From: Hylemonella sp. UBA2468
GTDB lineage: Bacteria; Pseudomonadota; Gammaproteobacteria; Burkholderiales; Burkholderiaceae_C
Reading direction: 5' to 3'
Assembly (NCBI GenBank): GCA_002342165.1
Contig: DDPM01000146.1
Coordinates: 277-6,551 of the forward strand
Length of the DNA: 6,275 bases
The translations under genes were made by a program, and so were the position numbers. The notes beneath the pieces were generated by a model. The model had not been told where the DNA came from. It was given only the letters and a program-made list of their open reading frames with translations, and did not search any database. Below, piece by piece: positions 1-6,275 of this stretch (position 1 is the first letter of the stretch; the number at the start of each line of letters is the position of its first letter).

Positions 1-140
1 TCCATCGAGGCCTTGTCAGACTCCACGGTAATCAGGGACTGCTCGGCTTTGACCGAATCACCCGGCTTAACCAAGAGCTCTATCACCGACACCTCGGCAA
101 AATCTCCGATGTCGGGCACTTTGATTTCAATAATGGCCAT
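1..140 (-). CDS. aceF: Dihydrolipoamide acetyltransferase (pyruvate dehydrogenase E2), N-terminal fragment cut by window edge
   Basis: This is the first 46 codons of the E2 subunit of the cytoplasmic pyruvate dehydrogenase complex, which takes the acetyl group from E1 on a swinging lipoyl arm and passes it to CoA. The reading begins [14 protein letters not shown] and continues through a typical lipoyl (biotinyl-lipoyl) domain. The hallmark ESDKAS motif is visible, with Lys43 as the expected lipoylation site. The gene runs off the left edge, so the number of lipoyl domains, the E1/E3-binding domain and the catalytic domain cannot be seen. The ATG at 138-140 is preceded at 8 bases by AGGA (149-152). 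It lies 27 bases after the aceE stop on the same strand, so the two are almost certainly co-transcribed. A 2-oxoglutarate dehydrogenase E2 (SucB) also starts with a lipoyl domain, but the position directly after aceE argues for AceF. Confidence 0.93.
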   Translation of the reverse strand, partial: MAIIEIKVPDIGDFAEVSVIELLVKPGDSVKAEQSLITVESDKASM

Positions 141-148
141 GTCTAATT

Positions 149-152
149 TCCT
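149..152 (-). promoter_or_regulatory. Shine-Dalgarno of aceF
   Basis: AGGA on the minus strand, inside CAGGAAAT, sits 8 bases before the aceF ATG. It lies in the 27-base gap after the aceE stop and fixes the aceF start. No terminator or promoter-like sequence is visible in this gap, which fits a single aceE-aceF transcript. Confidence 0.75.
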
Positions 153-167
153 GAGGTTGGCGCCGCG

Positions 168-2921
168 TCAGGCGAGCAATGGGTTGATTTTGTCGGCCTT
201 GATGCCGTATTTGGCAATCGCTTCAGCCGCCTTTGCAACAGGGATCACGCCGTCTTCAGCCAGTGCCTTGAGTGCAGCCACCACAATGTAATGACGATTC
301 ACCTCAAAGTGTTCGCGTAATTTGCTGCGGAAGTCGCTGCGACCAAAACCATCGGTTCCCAAAACTTTGTAGGTGCGCCCTTTGGGAATAAAGGGTCGGA
401 TTTGCTCCACATAGGCCTTGATGTAGTCGGTTGAGGCCACCACCGGCCCCGCATGCGGCTCTAGTTGCTGGGACACAAAAGACACTTTGGCGGCTTGCGT
501 GGGGTGCAGCAGGTTCCAGCGCTCGCAGTCTTGACCGTCACGGCCCAACTCATTAAAGCTGGGGCAGCTCCACACATTGGCAGCTACGCCCCACTCGTCT
601 TGCAAAAGCTGACGCGCCGCCATGGATTCACGCAAGATGGTGCCTGAGCCCAATAAGTTGACAGTAGGCGATGCAGACTTGGCTGCACCCTTACCCTTGC
701 CCTTGCCGGCCTTAGCTGTGCCCTGTTCAGCCGCTTCCAACAGGTACATGCCCTTGACGATCTGTTCCTCAGTGCCAAGAAGCAAACCAGGCATGGGGTA
801 GTTTTCGTTGAGCAGCGTGATGTAATAAAACACGTTTTCTTGGCGTTCCACCATGCGCTTGAGGCCGTGCTGCATGATCACCGCCACTTCGTGGGCAAAG
901 CTGGGGTCGTAGCTCACACAGTTGGGAATGGTGCTGGCCAACACATGGCTGTGGCCATCTTCGTGCTGCAAACCCTCGCCATTGAGTGTGGTGCGACCAG
1001 AAGTGCCACCCAACAAGAAGCCGCGCGCCTGCATATCGCCCGCCGCCCAAGCCAAGTCTCCGATGCGCTGCAAACCGAACATGGAGTAATAAATGTAGAA
1101 GGGCACCATGATGCGGTTGCTGGTGCTGTACGAGGTGGCAGCCGCAATCCAGCTGCTCATACCGCCAGCTTCGTTGATGCCCTCTTGCAGAATTTGACCG
1201 GCTTTGTCCTCTTTGTAGTACATGACCTGGTCTTTATCCACCGGGGTGTACAACTGCCCTTGTGGGTTGTAGATACCCACCTGACGGAACAAACCTTCCA
1301 TACCAAAAGTACGGGCCTCGTCCACCAAAATGGGCACTACCCGCGGGCCTACATGCGCGTCTCGCAACAGGATGGTCAGAAAACGCACATAGGCTTGGGT
1401 GGTGGAAATTTCGCGCCCTTCCGTGGTGGGCTCCATCACCGCTTTGAACACCTCGAGGTCAGGCACCTTGATCTGTTCATCGGCTTTGGTGCGGCGCTTG
1501 GGCAAATACCCACCCAGCGCTTGGCGGCGCTCGTGCAGATATTTCATTTCAGGCGTGTCGTCTGCCGGCTTGTAAAAAGGAATCTTATCCAGCTGATCGT
1601 CTGGAATAGGAATATTGAAACGGTCTCTAAAGGTGCGAATGTCATCGCTTGTGAGCTTTTTGGTCTGGTGAGCGGTGTTTTTGCCCTCGCCGCTCTTGCC
1701 CATGCCAAAACCTTTCACGGTTTTGATCAGCAACACAGTGGGTTGACCTTGATGGTTCACCGCCTGGTGATAGGCCGCATACACCTTTTGTGGGTCGTGG
1801 CCACCGCGCTGCAGACGCCAAATGTCTTCGTCGCTCATGTGGGACACCATTTCGAGCGTTTTGGGGTTTTTGCCGAAAAAGTGTTGCCGCACATAGGCGC
1901 CGTCGTTGGCTTTAAAAGCTTGGTAGTCACCGTCTACGGTGTCCATCATCAGCCTGCGCAGGTGGCCTTCTTTGTCTCGCGCCAGCAGGGGTTCCCAGTT
2001 GCTGCCCCACAGGAGCTTGATCACGTTCCAGCCCGCGCCACGAAACTCGCCTTCTAGCTCTTGGATGATTTTGCCGTTGCCACGCACCGGACCATCCAAA
2101 CGCTGCAAATTGCAATTGATCACAAAAATTAGGTTGTCCAGATTTTCCCGGGCGGCCAAGCCGATAGCACCCAAACTTTCCACTTCGTCCATTTCGCCGT
2201 CACCACAAAACACCCACACCTTGCGGTTTTCGGTGTTGGCAATGCCGCGGGCGTGCAAATACTTGAGGAACCGTGCTTGGTATATGGCCATCAAGGGGCC
2301 CAAGCCCATGGACACGGTTGGAAACTGCCAAAACTCGGGCATGAGTTTGGGGTGGGGATAACTTGAAATACCTTTGCCGTCGACTTCTTGACGAAAATTG
2401 AGCAAATGCTCCTCGGTCAAACGGCCTTCTAGATAAGCACGAGCGTAAACGCCTGGCGAGCTGTGGCCCTGGATGTACAGGCAATCGCCGCCATGGTGTT
2501 CGCTTTCGGCATGCCAAAAATGGTTAAAGCCAGCGCCAAACATATTGGCCAAGGACGCAAACGAACTGATGTGTCCGCCCAAATCGCCGCCGTCTGGCGG
2601 GTTGTGCTTGTTGGCCTTAACGACCATGGCCATGGCATTCCAACGCATGTAGGCGCGCAACCGCTCCTCTATTTCCAAATTACCGGGGCAGCGGGCTTCT
2701 TGGTCCGTCTCAATGGTGTTGACATAACCCGTTGTGGCAGAAAAAGGCATGTCTATGCTGTGTTCTCGCGCATGCTCCAGGAGCTGCTCTATCAAGAAAT
2801 GGGCGCGTTCAGGCCCCTCTTGCTCAATGACCGCGCTTAAAGCGTCTAGCCACTCACGGGTTTCTTGGCTGTCTTGATCGTTGGCGCTGGAACTCAACAC
2901 GTGGTTTAGCAGTGCGGACAT
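168..2921 (-). CDS. aceE: Pyruvate dehydrogenase E1 component, homodimeric AceE type
   Basis: AceE is the thiamin-diphosphate enzyme that decarboxylates pyruvate and reductively acetylates the lipoyl arm of E2; it acts in the cytoplasm in the pyruvate dehydrogenase complex. The product is 917 residues, against 887 in E. coli, and matches that family along its whole length. The ThDP-binding motif starts at GDGEMDE (240-246) and ends at INCNLQRLDGP (268-278). Catalytic-loop residues corresponding to known E. coli positions are visible: His117 (GGHISS), His153 (QGHSSPG), His418 (GKNTAHQ), Glu580 (GQILQEGINE) and the HEDGHSH cluster (653-659). The C-terminal domain contains TDGFGRSD and ends INPLLA. 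An inserted linker rich in Gly, Lys and Ala lies at about 733-753. The start chosen is the ATG at 2919-2921 (MSALLNHVL), which has a strong GAGGAGA ribosome site. The frame stays open upstream to an ATG at 2990, but those 23 residues look unlike the family and overlap a promoter candidate. It is the first gene of an operon with aceF. Confidence 0.97.
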   Translation of the reverse strand: MSALLNHVLSSSANDQDSQETREWLDALSAVIEQEGPERAHFLIEQLLEHAREHSIDMPFSATTGYVNTIETDQEARCPGNLEIEERLRAYMRWNAMAMVVKANKHNPPDGGDLGGHISSFASLANMFGAGFNHFWHAESEHHGGDCLYIQGHSSPGVYARAYLEGRLTEEHLLNFRQEVDGKGISSYPHPKLMPEFWQFPTVSMGLGPLMAIYQARFLKYLHARGIANTENRKVWVFCGDGEMDEVESLGAIGLAARENLDNLIFVINCNLQRLDGPVRGNGKIIQELEGEFRGAGWNVIKLLWGSNWEPLLARDKEGHLRRLMMDTVDGDYQAFKANDGAYVRQHFFGKNPKTLEMVSHMSDEDIWRLQRGGHDPQKVYAAYHQAVNHQGQPTVLLIKTVKGFGMGKSGEGKNTAHQTKKLTSDDIRTFRDRFNIPIPDDQLDKIPFYKPADDTPEMKYLHERRQALGGYLPKRRTKADEQIKVPDLEVFKAVMEPTTEGREISTTQAYVRFLTILLRDAHVGPRVVPILVDEARTFGMEGLFRQVGIYNPQGQLYTPVDKDQVMYYKEDKAGQILQEGINEAGGMSSWIAAATSYSTSNRIMVPFYIYYSMFGLQRIGDLAWAAGDMQARGFLLGGTSGRTTLNGEGLQHEDGHSHVLASTIPNCVSYDPSFAHEVAVIMQHGLKRMVERQENVFYYITLLNENYPMPGLLLGTEEQIVKGMYLLEAAEQGTAKAGKGKGKGAAKSASPTVNLLGSGTILRESMAARQLLQDEWGVAANVWSCPSFNELGRDGQDCERWNLLHPTQAAKVSFVSQQLEPHAGPVVASTDYIKAYVEQIRPFIPKGRTYKVLGTDGFGRSDFRSKLREHFEVNRHYIVVAALKALAEDGVIPVAKAAEAIAKYGIKADKINPLLA
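688..705 (-). repeat. Hexamer tandem repeat inside aceE linker
   Basis: On the plus strand the sequence reads CCCTTA, CCCTTG, CCCTTG, that is three near-identical hexamers, followed by the related CCGGCC. On the coding strand these give alternating Gly and Lys codons in the linker around residues 740-745 of AceE. The unit is a multiple of three, so gain or loss of a copy would keep the frame. The repeat is short and may simply reflect a low-complexity protein segment. Confidence 0.6.
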
Positions 2922-2926
2922 AGGCG

Positions 2927-2933
2927 TCTCCTC
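2927..2933 (-). promoter_or_regulatory. Strong Shine-Dalgarno of aceE
   Basis: GAGGAGA on the minus strand ends 5 bases before the ATG at 2919-2921. It is the best ribosome-binding sequence in the window. It decides the aceE start in favour of MSALLNHVL over the in-frame ATG 23 codons upstream, which has no comparable purine-rich site. Confidence 0.85.
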
Positions 2934-2961
2934 AGTTTTGGTTTTGCTTCGTACATTGACC

Positions 2962-2990
2962 TTGATAAGGATGCACGATAAGTGTGTCAT
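2962..2990 (-). promoter_or_regulatory. Candidate proximal sigma70-type promoter of aceE
   Basis: Read on the minus strand, ATGACA (2985-2990, 5 of 6 matches to TTGACA) is followed after exactly 17 bases by TATCAA (2962-2967, 4 of 6 matches to TATAAT). Transcription would begin near 2955 and give a leader of about 35 bases that contains the aceE ribosome site. An A/T tract lies upstream. A start here would exclude the alternative upstream ATG at 2990 from the message. This is a pattern match by eye only. Confidence 0.4.
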
Positions 2991-3005
2991 GCCCTATGGA
3001 CCGAG

Positions 3006-3034
3006 ATTTTCTCATAAATTTTTAATTTTTTCAA
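3006..3034 (-). promoter_or_regulatory. Candidate distal sigma70-type promoter of aceE
   Basis: On the minus strand TTGAAA (3029-3034, 5 of 6 to consensus) is followed after 17 bases by GAAAAT (3006-3011, 4 of 6). It would start transcription near 2999 and give a leader of roughly 78 bases. It sits in AT-rich sequence, where chance matches are common, so it is weaker evidence than the proximal candidate. Its -35 word is also one of the TTTCAA elements of the possible operator cluster. Confidence 0.3.
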
Positions 3035-3048
3035 ATGGCGCTAATACA

Positions 3049-3069
3049 TTTCAATATATGAAATTGAAA
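3049..3069. repeat. Inverted repeat TTTCAAT-N7-ATTGAAA, possible operator
   Basis: TTTCAAT (3049-3055) and its perfect reverse complement ATTGAAA (3063-3069) are separated by 7 bases. A second, overlapping dyad ATTTCA (3048-3053) / TGAAAT (3059-3064) shares the same stretch. A further TTTCAA lies at 3029-3034, exactly 20 bases (about two helical turns) before the left arm. The geometry suits a dimeric DNA-binding protein, but the AT-rich setting makes such symmetry fairly likely by chance. It lies 79 bases before the kinase start. Confidence 0.4.
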
Positions 3070-3148
3070 CCAGGACTTGTACAATTACTTCTTAGCAGTG
3101 CATATCCAGCTCACGTATATTGAGAGCATCCTCAACATCTCAAAGACC

Positions 3149-5704
3149 ATGACCCTCGGGTTTCCAAAATTACAGGCGTGGCTGCTGCGACAGTACCTGG
3201 TGTCCCGCCTAAAAGCTTGGTGGAACAGGCAAACGCTTTATCGGCAAGACCGTTTTGCCATGCTCGTGCCATTGGCTGCGGTCCTGTTGTTTTTGGCTGC
3301 CATCGTCTCGGTGTTCACCTACCTGCGTCTAGAAGAAATAGAGCGCGAAAGAGACGCCCTGCGCAGCGATGTGGAATATGCCCAGCAGCGACTGCGCATG
3401 CGTCTGATGGAACGGCAAGAGCAGTTCATGCGCATGGCGCGGGAAATGTCCAGTGGTGATATGGATTTGAAAGAGTTCCAACTCCGATCAGAAACGCTCA
3501 TATCTCAATACCCCGAGCTTTACAGCATCAACTGGGTGGACGATAAAAAAGTTGTACGTTCCAGCTTCATTAGCCCAGCCCTACCCTTGAATTGGGACCA
3601 TCTTGAGGGTGAAATGCTGAAGCCTCCAGAGGCATTGCAAAACTTCAACCTTGCCAAAAGCCTTGAGCAACCGGTGTACTTCCAGCGCAAGGTGTCTGAC
3701 AACGGCAGCGCACCACTGGAGTTGCAAATTCCTCTCACTCGCCGCAACTTTTTTGTAGGCACGCTGCTGGTGGAGTATTCGGTTGACGGTCTGTTGCGAT
3801 ACGGCGTACCTGCCGAGGTATCGGCCCGATACGCCTTCACGCTGCACAACGCCGATGGCATCCAATTAGCTGGCAGTCGTCTGCCCTCAAGCAATCCTGC
3901 CGCAAGTTTGCTGCCATGGTCTCCCAATGCCAATATTGTTGAAGTGCCCGTCTCACCTGTGGGCTCGGGGCTGATGCTGCGGGCCAGGGCCTACCGAACT
4001 TCATTGGGCGTTATTGGCAGCGGCATGTTCTGGGTGGTGGTGGGCCTCAGCGGCATCACCGCTTGGATGCTGATTGGTAATTGGCGCCATACGCGCCGCC
4101 GACTGCAAGCTCAACAGGCATTGGTGGTGGAAACCAACTTCAGGCGTGCTATGGAAAACTCCATGCCCACCGGCATGCGTGCTTTGGACTTGCAAGGCCG
4201 TATCACCTACGTCAATGCTGCATTTTGTCAAATGACCGGCTGGAGCGATAGCGAGCTGGTGGGCGCGACCGCCCCTTTTCCCTATTGGCCACATGAAGAC
4301 CGTGAGTACCTCACTTTGCGTTTAGAGGATGAGCTCAAGGGGCGCATCTCCCCAGGCGGCTTTCAAATCAGGGTCAAACGCAAAAACAGCAGCATTTTTG
4401 ATGCGCGTATTTACATCTCGCCGCTCATTGATGCCCGCGGCCAGCAAACCGGCTGGATGACCTCGATGACCGACATCACTGAGCCCAACCGCATTCGTGA
4501 GCAATTGTCTGAGTCTTATGAACGGTTCACCACCGTACTGGAGGCTCTGGATTCATCGGTCTCCGTAGTGCCTCTAGGTACCGATGAAATCCTGTTTGCC
4601 AACAAAATGTACCGCCTTTGGTTCAACGACCAAACCACTGGCCATAAAGAATTGGCTGCCCGCAAAACCGAGTCGCCGCAACTCACCCTGCTGGACGCTC
4701 AAGACAGTGTGGACATTTTGGCGGGCATGCCTACCTCCACCATGATCGAAGCTGAAACCGAAAACGTAGAAATCTACATAGACGACCTGAAAAAATGGTT
4801 GGAGGTGCGCTCCCGCTACCTGACATGGGTGGACGGACGCTTGGCTCAAATGATCATAGGCACCGACATCACCGCCCGCAAGCGGGCTGAAGAAGAAGCC
4901 GCCGAACAGGCCGAACGCGCCCAAAACGCCAGCAGATTGATCACCATGGGGGAAATGGCCTCCAGCGTAGCGCACGAACTGAACCAGCCCCTAACCGCCA
5001 TCAACAACTACTGCAAGGGCATGTTGTCGCGCATTCGCTCTGGAAATATCAACAATGACGACCTCATTGGCGCCTTGGATAAAACCGCCCGCCAGGCGCA
5101 GCGGGCGGGGCAAATCATTCATCGCATTCGGGCATTTGTTAAACGCAGCGAACCCAACCGCACCCAGACCGAGGTTTCCAGCATGGTGGAAGAAGCCATG
5201 GAGCTCATGGGCATTGAGCTGCGACGCCACAACGTGAAGCTCAACACCTCGTTTGCGCGAGTGCCCCGTTTGATGGTAGATCCGATTTTGATTGAGCAAG
5301 TGCTGGTTAACCTGCTCAAAAACTCAGTCGAATCCATCGTTCAGGCACAAAAGCCCCCGGAACAAAGGCGCATCGAACTGCGCGTGTTTCCAGGTTTGGC
5401 CGAGGGGCAAGCCGTGGTGGAGTTTGAAGTGCAAGACACTGGCACCGGCATTTCAAGTGAGGTGCAAGAGAAATTGTTTGATGCTTTTCATACCACCAAA
5501 GTCAACGGCCTGGGCATTGGACTGAATTTGTGCCGATCGATTGTGGAATCTCATCGGGGCCGGATGAAGGCCGAGAACCTCTACAATGGCCCGGAAATAA
5601 AGGGTTGCAGGTTCAGTTTTTGGATTCCGGTCACAGATGCGCCCCCTGCCACAGACATGCCCACAACCCTGCCCGATTCTAAAAATTCACAGGTCACCGC
5701 ATGA
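3149..5704 (+). CDS. Membrane-bound PAS-domain sensor histidine kinase (FixL/DctB-like HPK4 class)
   Basis: This inner-membrane sensor of 851 residues should autophosphorylate and pass phosphate to the regulator encoded next to it. A short basic N-terminus leads to a membrane segment at about 37-58. Next come a charged, probably coiled-coil stretch (about 59-100) and a periplasmic region to about 286, possibly of CHASE/Cache type, that I cannot assign firmly. A second membrane segment lies at about 287-310. Two PAS domains follow, near 332-447 (ending TDITEPNR) and 455-578 (ending TDITARKRAEE). HisKA has the H-box GEMASSVAHELNQPL with His609. The ATPase domain shows an N-box NLLKN (721-725), G1 DTGTGI (763-768), F-box FDAFHTTK (777-784) and G2 GLGIGL (787-792). 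The start is uncertain. The ATG at 3149 lacks a clear ribosome site, and the frame is open back to a TTG at 3077. The stop overlaps the next start. The ligand is unknown, and no haem-binding signature was recognised. Confidence 0.92.
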   Translation: MTLGFPKLQAWLLRQYLVSRLKAWWNRQTLYRQDRFAMLVPLAAVLLFLAAIVSVFTYLRLEEIERERDALRSDVEYAQQRLRMRLMERQEQFMRMAREMSSGDMDLKEFQLRSETLISQYPELYSINWVDDKKVVRSSFISPALPLNWDHLEGEMLKPPEALQNFNLAKSLEQPVYFQRKVSDNGSAPLELQIPLTRRNFFVGTLLVEYSVDGLLRYGVPAEVSARYAFTLHNADGIQLAGSRLPSSNPAASLLPWSPNANIVEVPVSPVGSGLMLRARAYRTSLGVIGSGMFWVVVGLSGITAWMLIGNWRHTRRRLQAQQALVVETNFRRAMENSMPTGMRALDLQGRITYVNAAFCQMTGWSDSELVGATAPFPYWPHEDREYLTLRLEDELKGRISPGGFQIRVKRKNSSIFDARIYISPLIDARGQQTGWMTSMTDITEPNRIREQLSESYERFTTVLEALDSSVSVVPLGTDEILFANKMYRLWFNDQTTGHKELAARKTESPQLTLLDAQDSVDILAGMPTSTMIEAETENVEIYIDDLKKWLEVRSRYLTWVDGRLAQMIIGTDITARKRAEEEAAEQAERAQNASRLITMGEMASSVAHELNQPLTAINNYCKGMLSRIRSGNINNDDLIGALDKTARQAQRAGQIIHRIRAFVKRSEPNRTQTEVSSMVEEAMELMGIELRRHNVKLNTSFARVPRLMVDPILIEQVLVNLLKNSVESIVQAQKPPEQRRIELRVFPGLAEGQAVVEFEVQDTGTGISSEVQEKLFDAFHTTKVNGLGIGLNLCRSIVESHRGRMKAENLYNGPEIKGCRFSFWIPVTDAPPATDMPTTLPDSKNSQVTA

Positions 5705-6275
5705 GTTTGATTCCCAAAAAAGGCACCGTTTACGTGGTGGACGACGACGAAGCCGTTCGCGATTCCCTTCAGTGGTTATTGGAAGGCAAGGACTACCGCG
5801 TTCGCTGCTTTGAATCCGCCGAAGTGTTCTTGGAGCGCTTCGATCCCAAAGAAGTGGCATGTCTCATTGTGGATGTGCGCATGGAAGGCATGTCGGGGTT
5901 GGATTTGCAAAACCGCTTGGTCGAAAACCATTCGCCGCTACCCGTGGTGTTCATTACCGGCCATGGCGATGTGCCTATGGCTGTCGAAACCATGAAGAAA
6001 GGGGCTATGGACTTTATTCAAAAGCCTTTTGATGAAGTCAAATTGGTCAGCCTGGTGGAGCGCATGCTGGACCATGCCCGCCAAAGCTTCAGCGTGCACC
6101 AGCAGGCCGTCAACCGCGACGCCCTTCTCTCCAAGCTGACCCTGCGCGAAACTCAAGTGCTCGAGCGCATTGTGGCGGGTCGGCTCAACAAACAAATTGC
6201 CGACGACTTGGGCATCAGCATCAAGACCGTAGAGGCGCACCGCGCCAACATTATGGAAAAACTCAACGCCAATAC
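5701..6275 (+). CDS. FixJ/NarL-type response regulator with LuxR-type DNA-binding domain, cut by window end
   Basis: This is the likely phosphorylation partner of the upstream kinase and a cytoplasmic transcription factor. The 191 visible codons begin MSLIPKKGTVYVVDDDEAV. The receiver domain (about 8-122) has the acidic pocket Asp14-Asp16, the phospho-acceptor Asp58 in LIVDVRM, the switch Thr86 in FITGHGD and the conserved Lys108 in QKPF. After a linker, the LuxR/GerE helix-turn-helix starts near 146 with LTLRETQVLERIVAG, then NKQIADDLGIS and KTVEAHRANIMEKL. The sequence ends inside this domain, so only a short C-terminal piece should be missing. The ATG overlaps the kinase stop as ATGA, and a modest AGGT (5691-5694) sits 6 bases upstream, both signs of translational coupling. 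Its style (VDDDEAVRDSL, FITGHGD) is typical of FixJ/TtrR-like regulators. Which genes it controls cannot be read from the window. Confidence 0.93.
   Translation, partial: MSLIPKKGTVYVVDDDEAVRDSLQWLLEGKDYRVRCFESAEVFLERFDPKEVACLIVDVRMEGMSGLDLQNRLVENHSPLPVVFITGHGDVPMAVETMKKGAMDFIQKPFDEVKLVSLVERMLDHARQSFSVHQQAVNRDALLSKLTLRETQVLERIVAGRLNKQIADDLGISIKTVEAHRANIMEKLNAN

Larger units (their letters stand above)
2922..3148. promoter_or_regulatory. Divergent intergenic control region between aceE and the sensor kinase gene
   Basis: These 227 bases separate two genes that start in opposite directions, so they must carry the promoters of both unless transcription enters from elsewhere. The centre, about 3005-3069, is markedly AT-rich compared with the flanking genes and includes A/T tracts. 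Two candidate promoters face aceE, and a dyad-symmetric cluster lies towards the kinase side. No convincing -35/-10 pair facing the kinase was found. The best -10-like word on that side is TACAAT (3080-3085), with only a poor TATGAA 17 bases upstream. No small ORF or RNA gene is evident. Confidence 0.7.

Noticed and set aside
840..2057. Plus-strand open frame of 405 codons opposite aceE
   Set aside because: It lies wholly inside aceE on the other strand. Its translation is rich in His, Val and Ala, shows no recognisable domain, and is explained by aceE codon bias. No ribosome site or context supports it.
2922..2990. 23-residue N-terminal extension of AceE from the ATG at 2990
   Set aside because: The extension is unlike AceE N-termini, its ATG has no good ribosome site, and it overlaps the proximal promoter candidate. 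The ATG at 2921 has GAGGAGA at proper spacing.
3003..3013. Small hairpin GAGA-TTT-TCTC followed by A/T-rich sequence, possible terminator
   Set aside because: The stem has only four pairs and lies between two divergent starts, where no transcript is expected to end.
2881..3123. Plus-strand open frame of 80 codons across the aceE start and intergenic region
   Set aside because: It overlaps the well-supported aceE 5' end and its regulatory region, has no ribosome site, and shows no recognisable protein features.
4145..4490. Haem-binding FixL-type PAS domain
   Set aside because: The kinase core resembles FixL, but I could not identify the haem-ligating His context in either PAS domain. The His in PYWPHED is a common feature of ordinary PAS domains.
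5055..5525. Short alternative-frame open frames inside the kinase HisKA/ATPase region
   Set aside because: They are out of frame with an intact, fully conserved catalytic core and have no features of their own; no frameshift is indicated.

Overview
The window looks like a chromosomal segment of a betaproteobacterium, most likely order Burkholderiales and perhaps Comamonadaceae. This is judged from the homodimeric AceE-type pyruvate dehydrogenase, its Gly/Lys/Ala-rich linker, the moderate-to-high GC codon use, and a FixL/FixJ-type two-component pair. The family-level assignment is inference from protein style, not a database match. Everything visible is dense, intact coding sequence plus one AT-rich divergent intergenic region. 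No RNA gene, insertion sequence, CRISPR array, phage gene or pseudogene was seen.

Minus strand, 1-2921: the start of the pyruvate dehydrogenase operon, read right to left. The complete E1 gene (aceE, 168-2921) comes first. After 27 bases follows the E2 dihydrolipoamide acetyltransferase gene (aceF), of which only the first 46 codons lie in the window, including the lipoyl-lysine motif. The two products belong to one complex that converts pyruvate to acetyl-CoA.

Intergenic, 2922-3148: 227 bases between divergent genes. It holds a strong Shine-Dalgarno for aceE, two candidate sigma70-type promoters pointing into aceE, an AT-rich tract, and a cluster of TTTCAA/TTGAAA elements with dyad symmetry that could be an operator.

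Plus strand, 3149-6275: a two-component system transcribed away from aceE. The first gene encodes an 851-residue membrane histidine kinase with a periplasmic sensor region of about 230 residues, two cytoplasmic PAS domains, and HisKA and HATPase modules. Its stop codon overlaps (ATGA) the start of a FixJ/NarL-type response regulator with receiver and LuxR-type DNA-binding domains, which is cut by the window end. The kinase, the regulator and the shared intergenic region suggest, but do not prove, that this pair senses an extracytoplasmic or redox/metabolic cue and controls the pyruvate dehydrogenase operon, itself, or both. That link is the most interesting hypothesis in an otherwise ordinary core-metabolism region.
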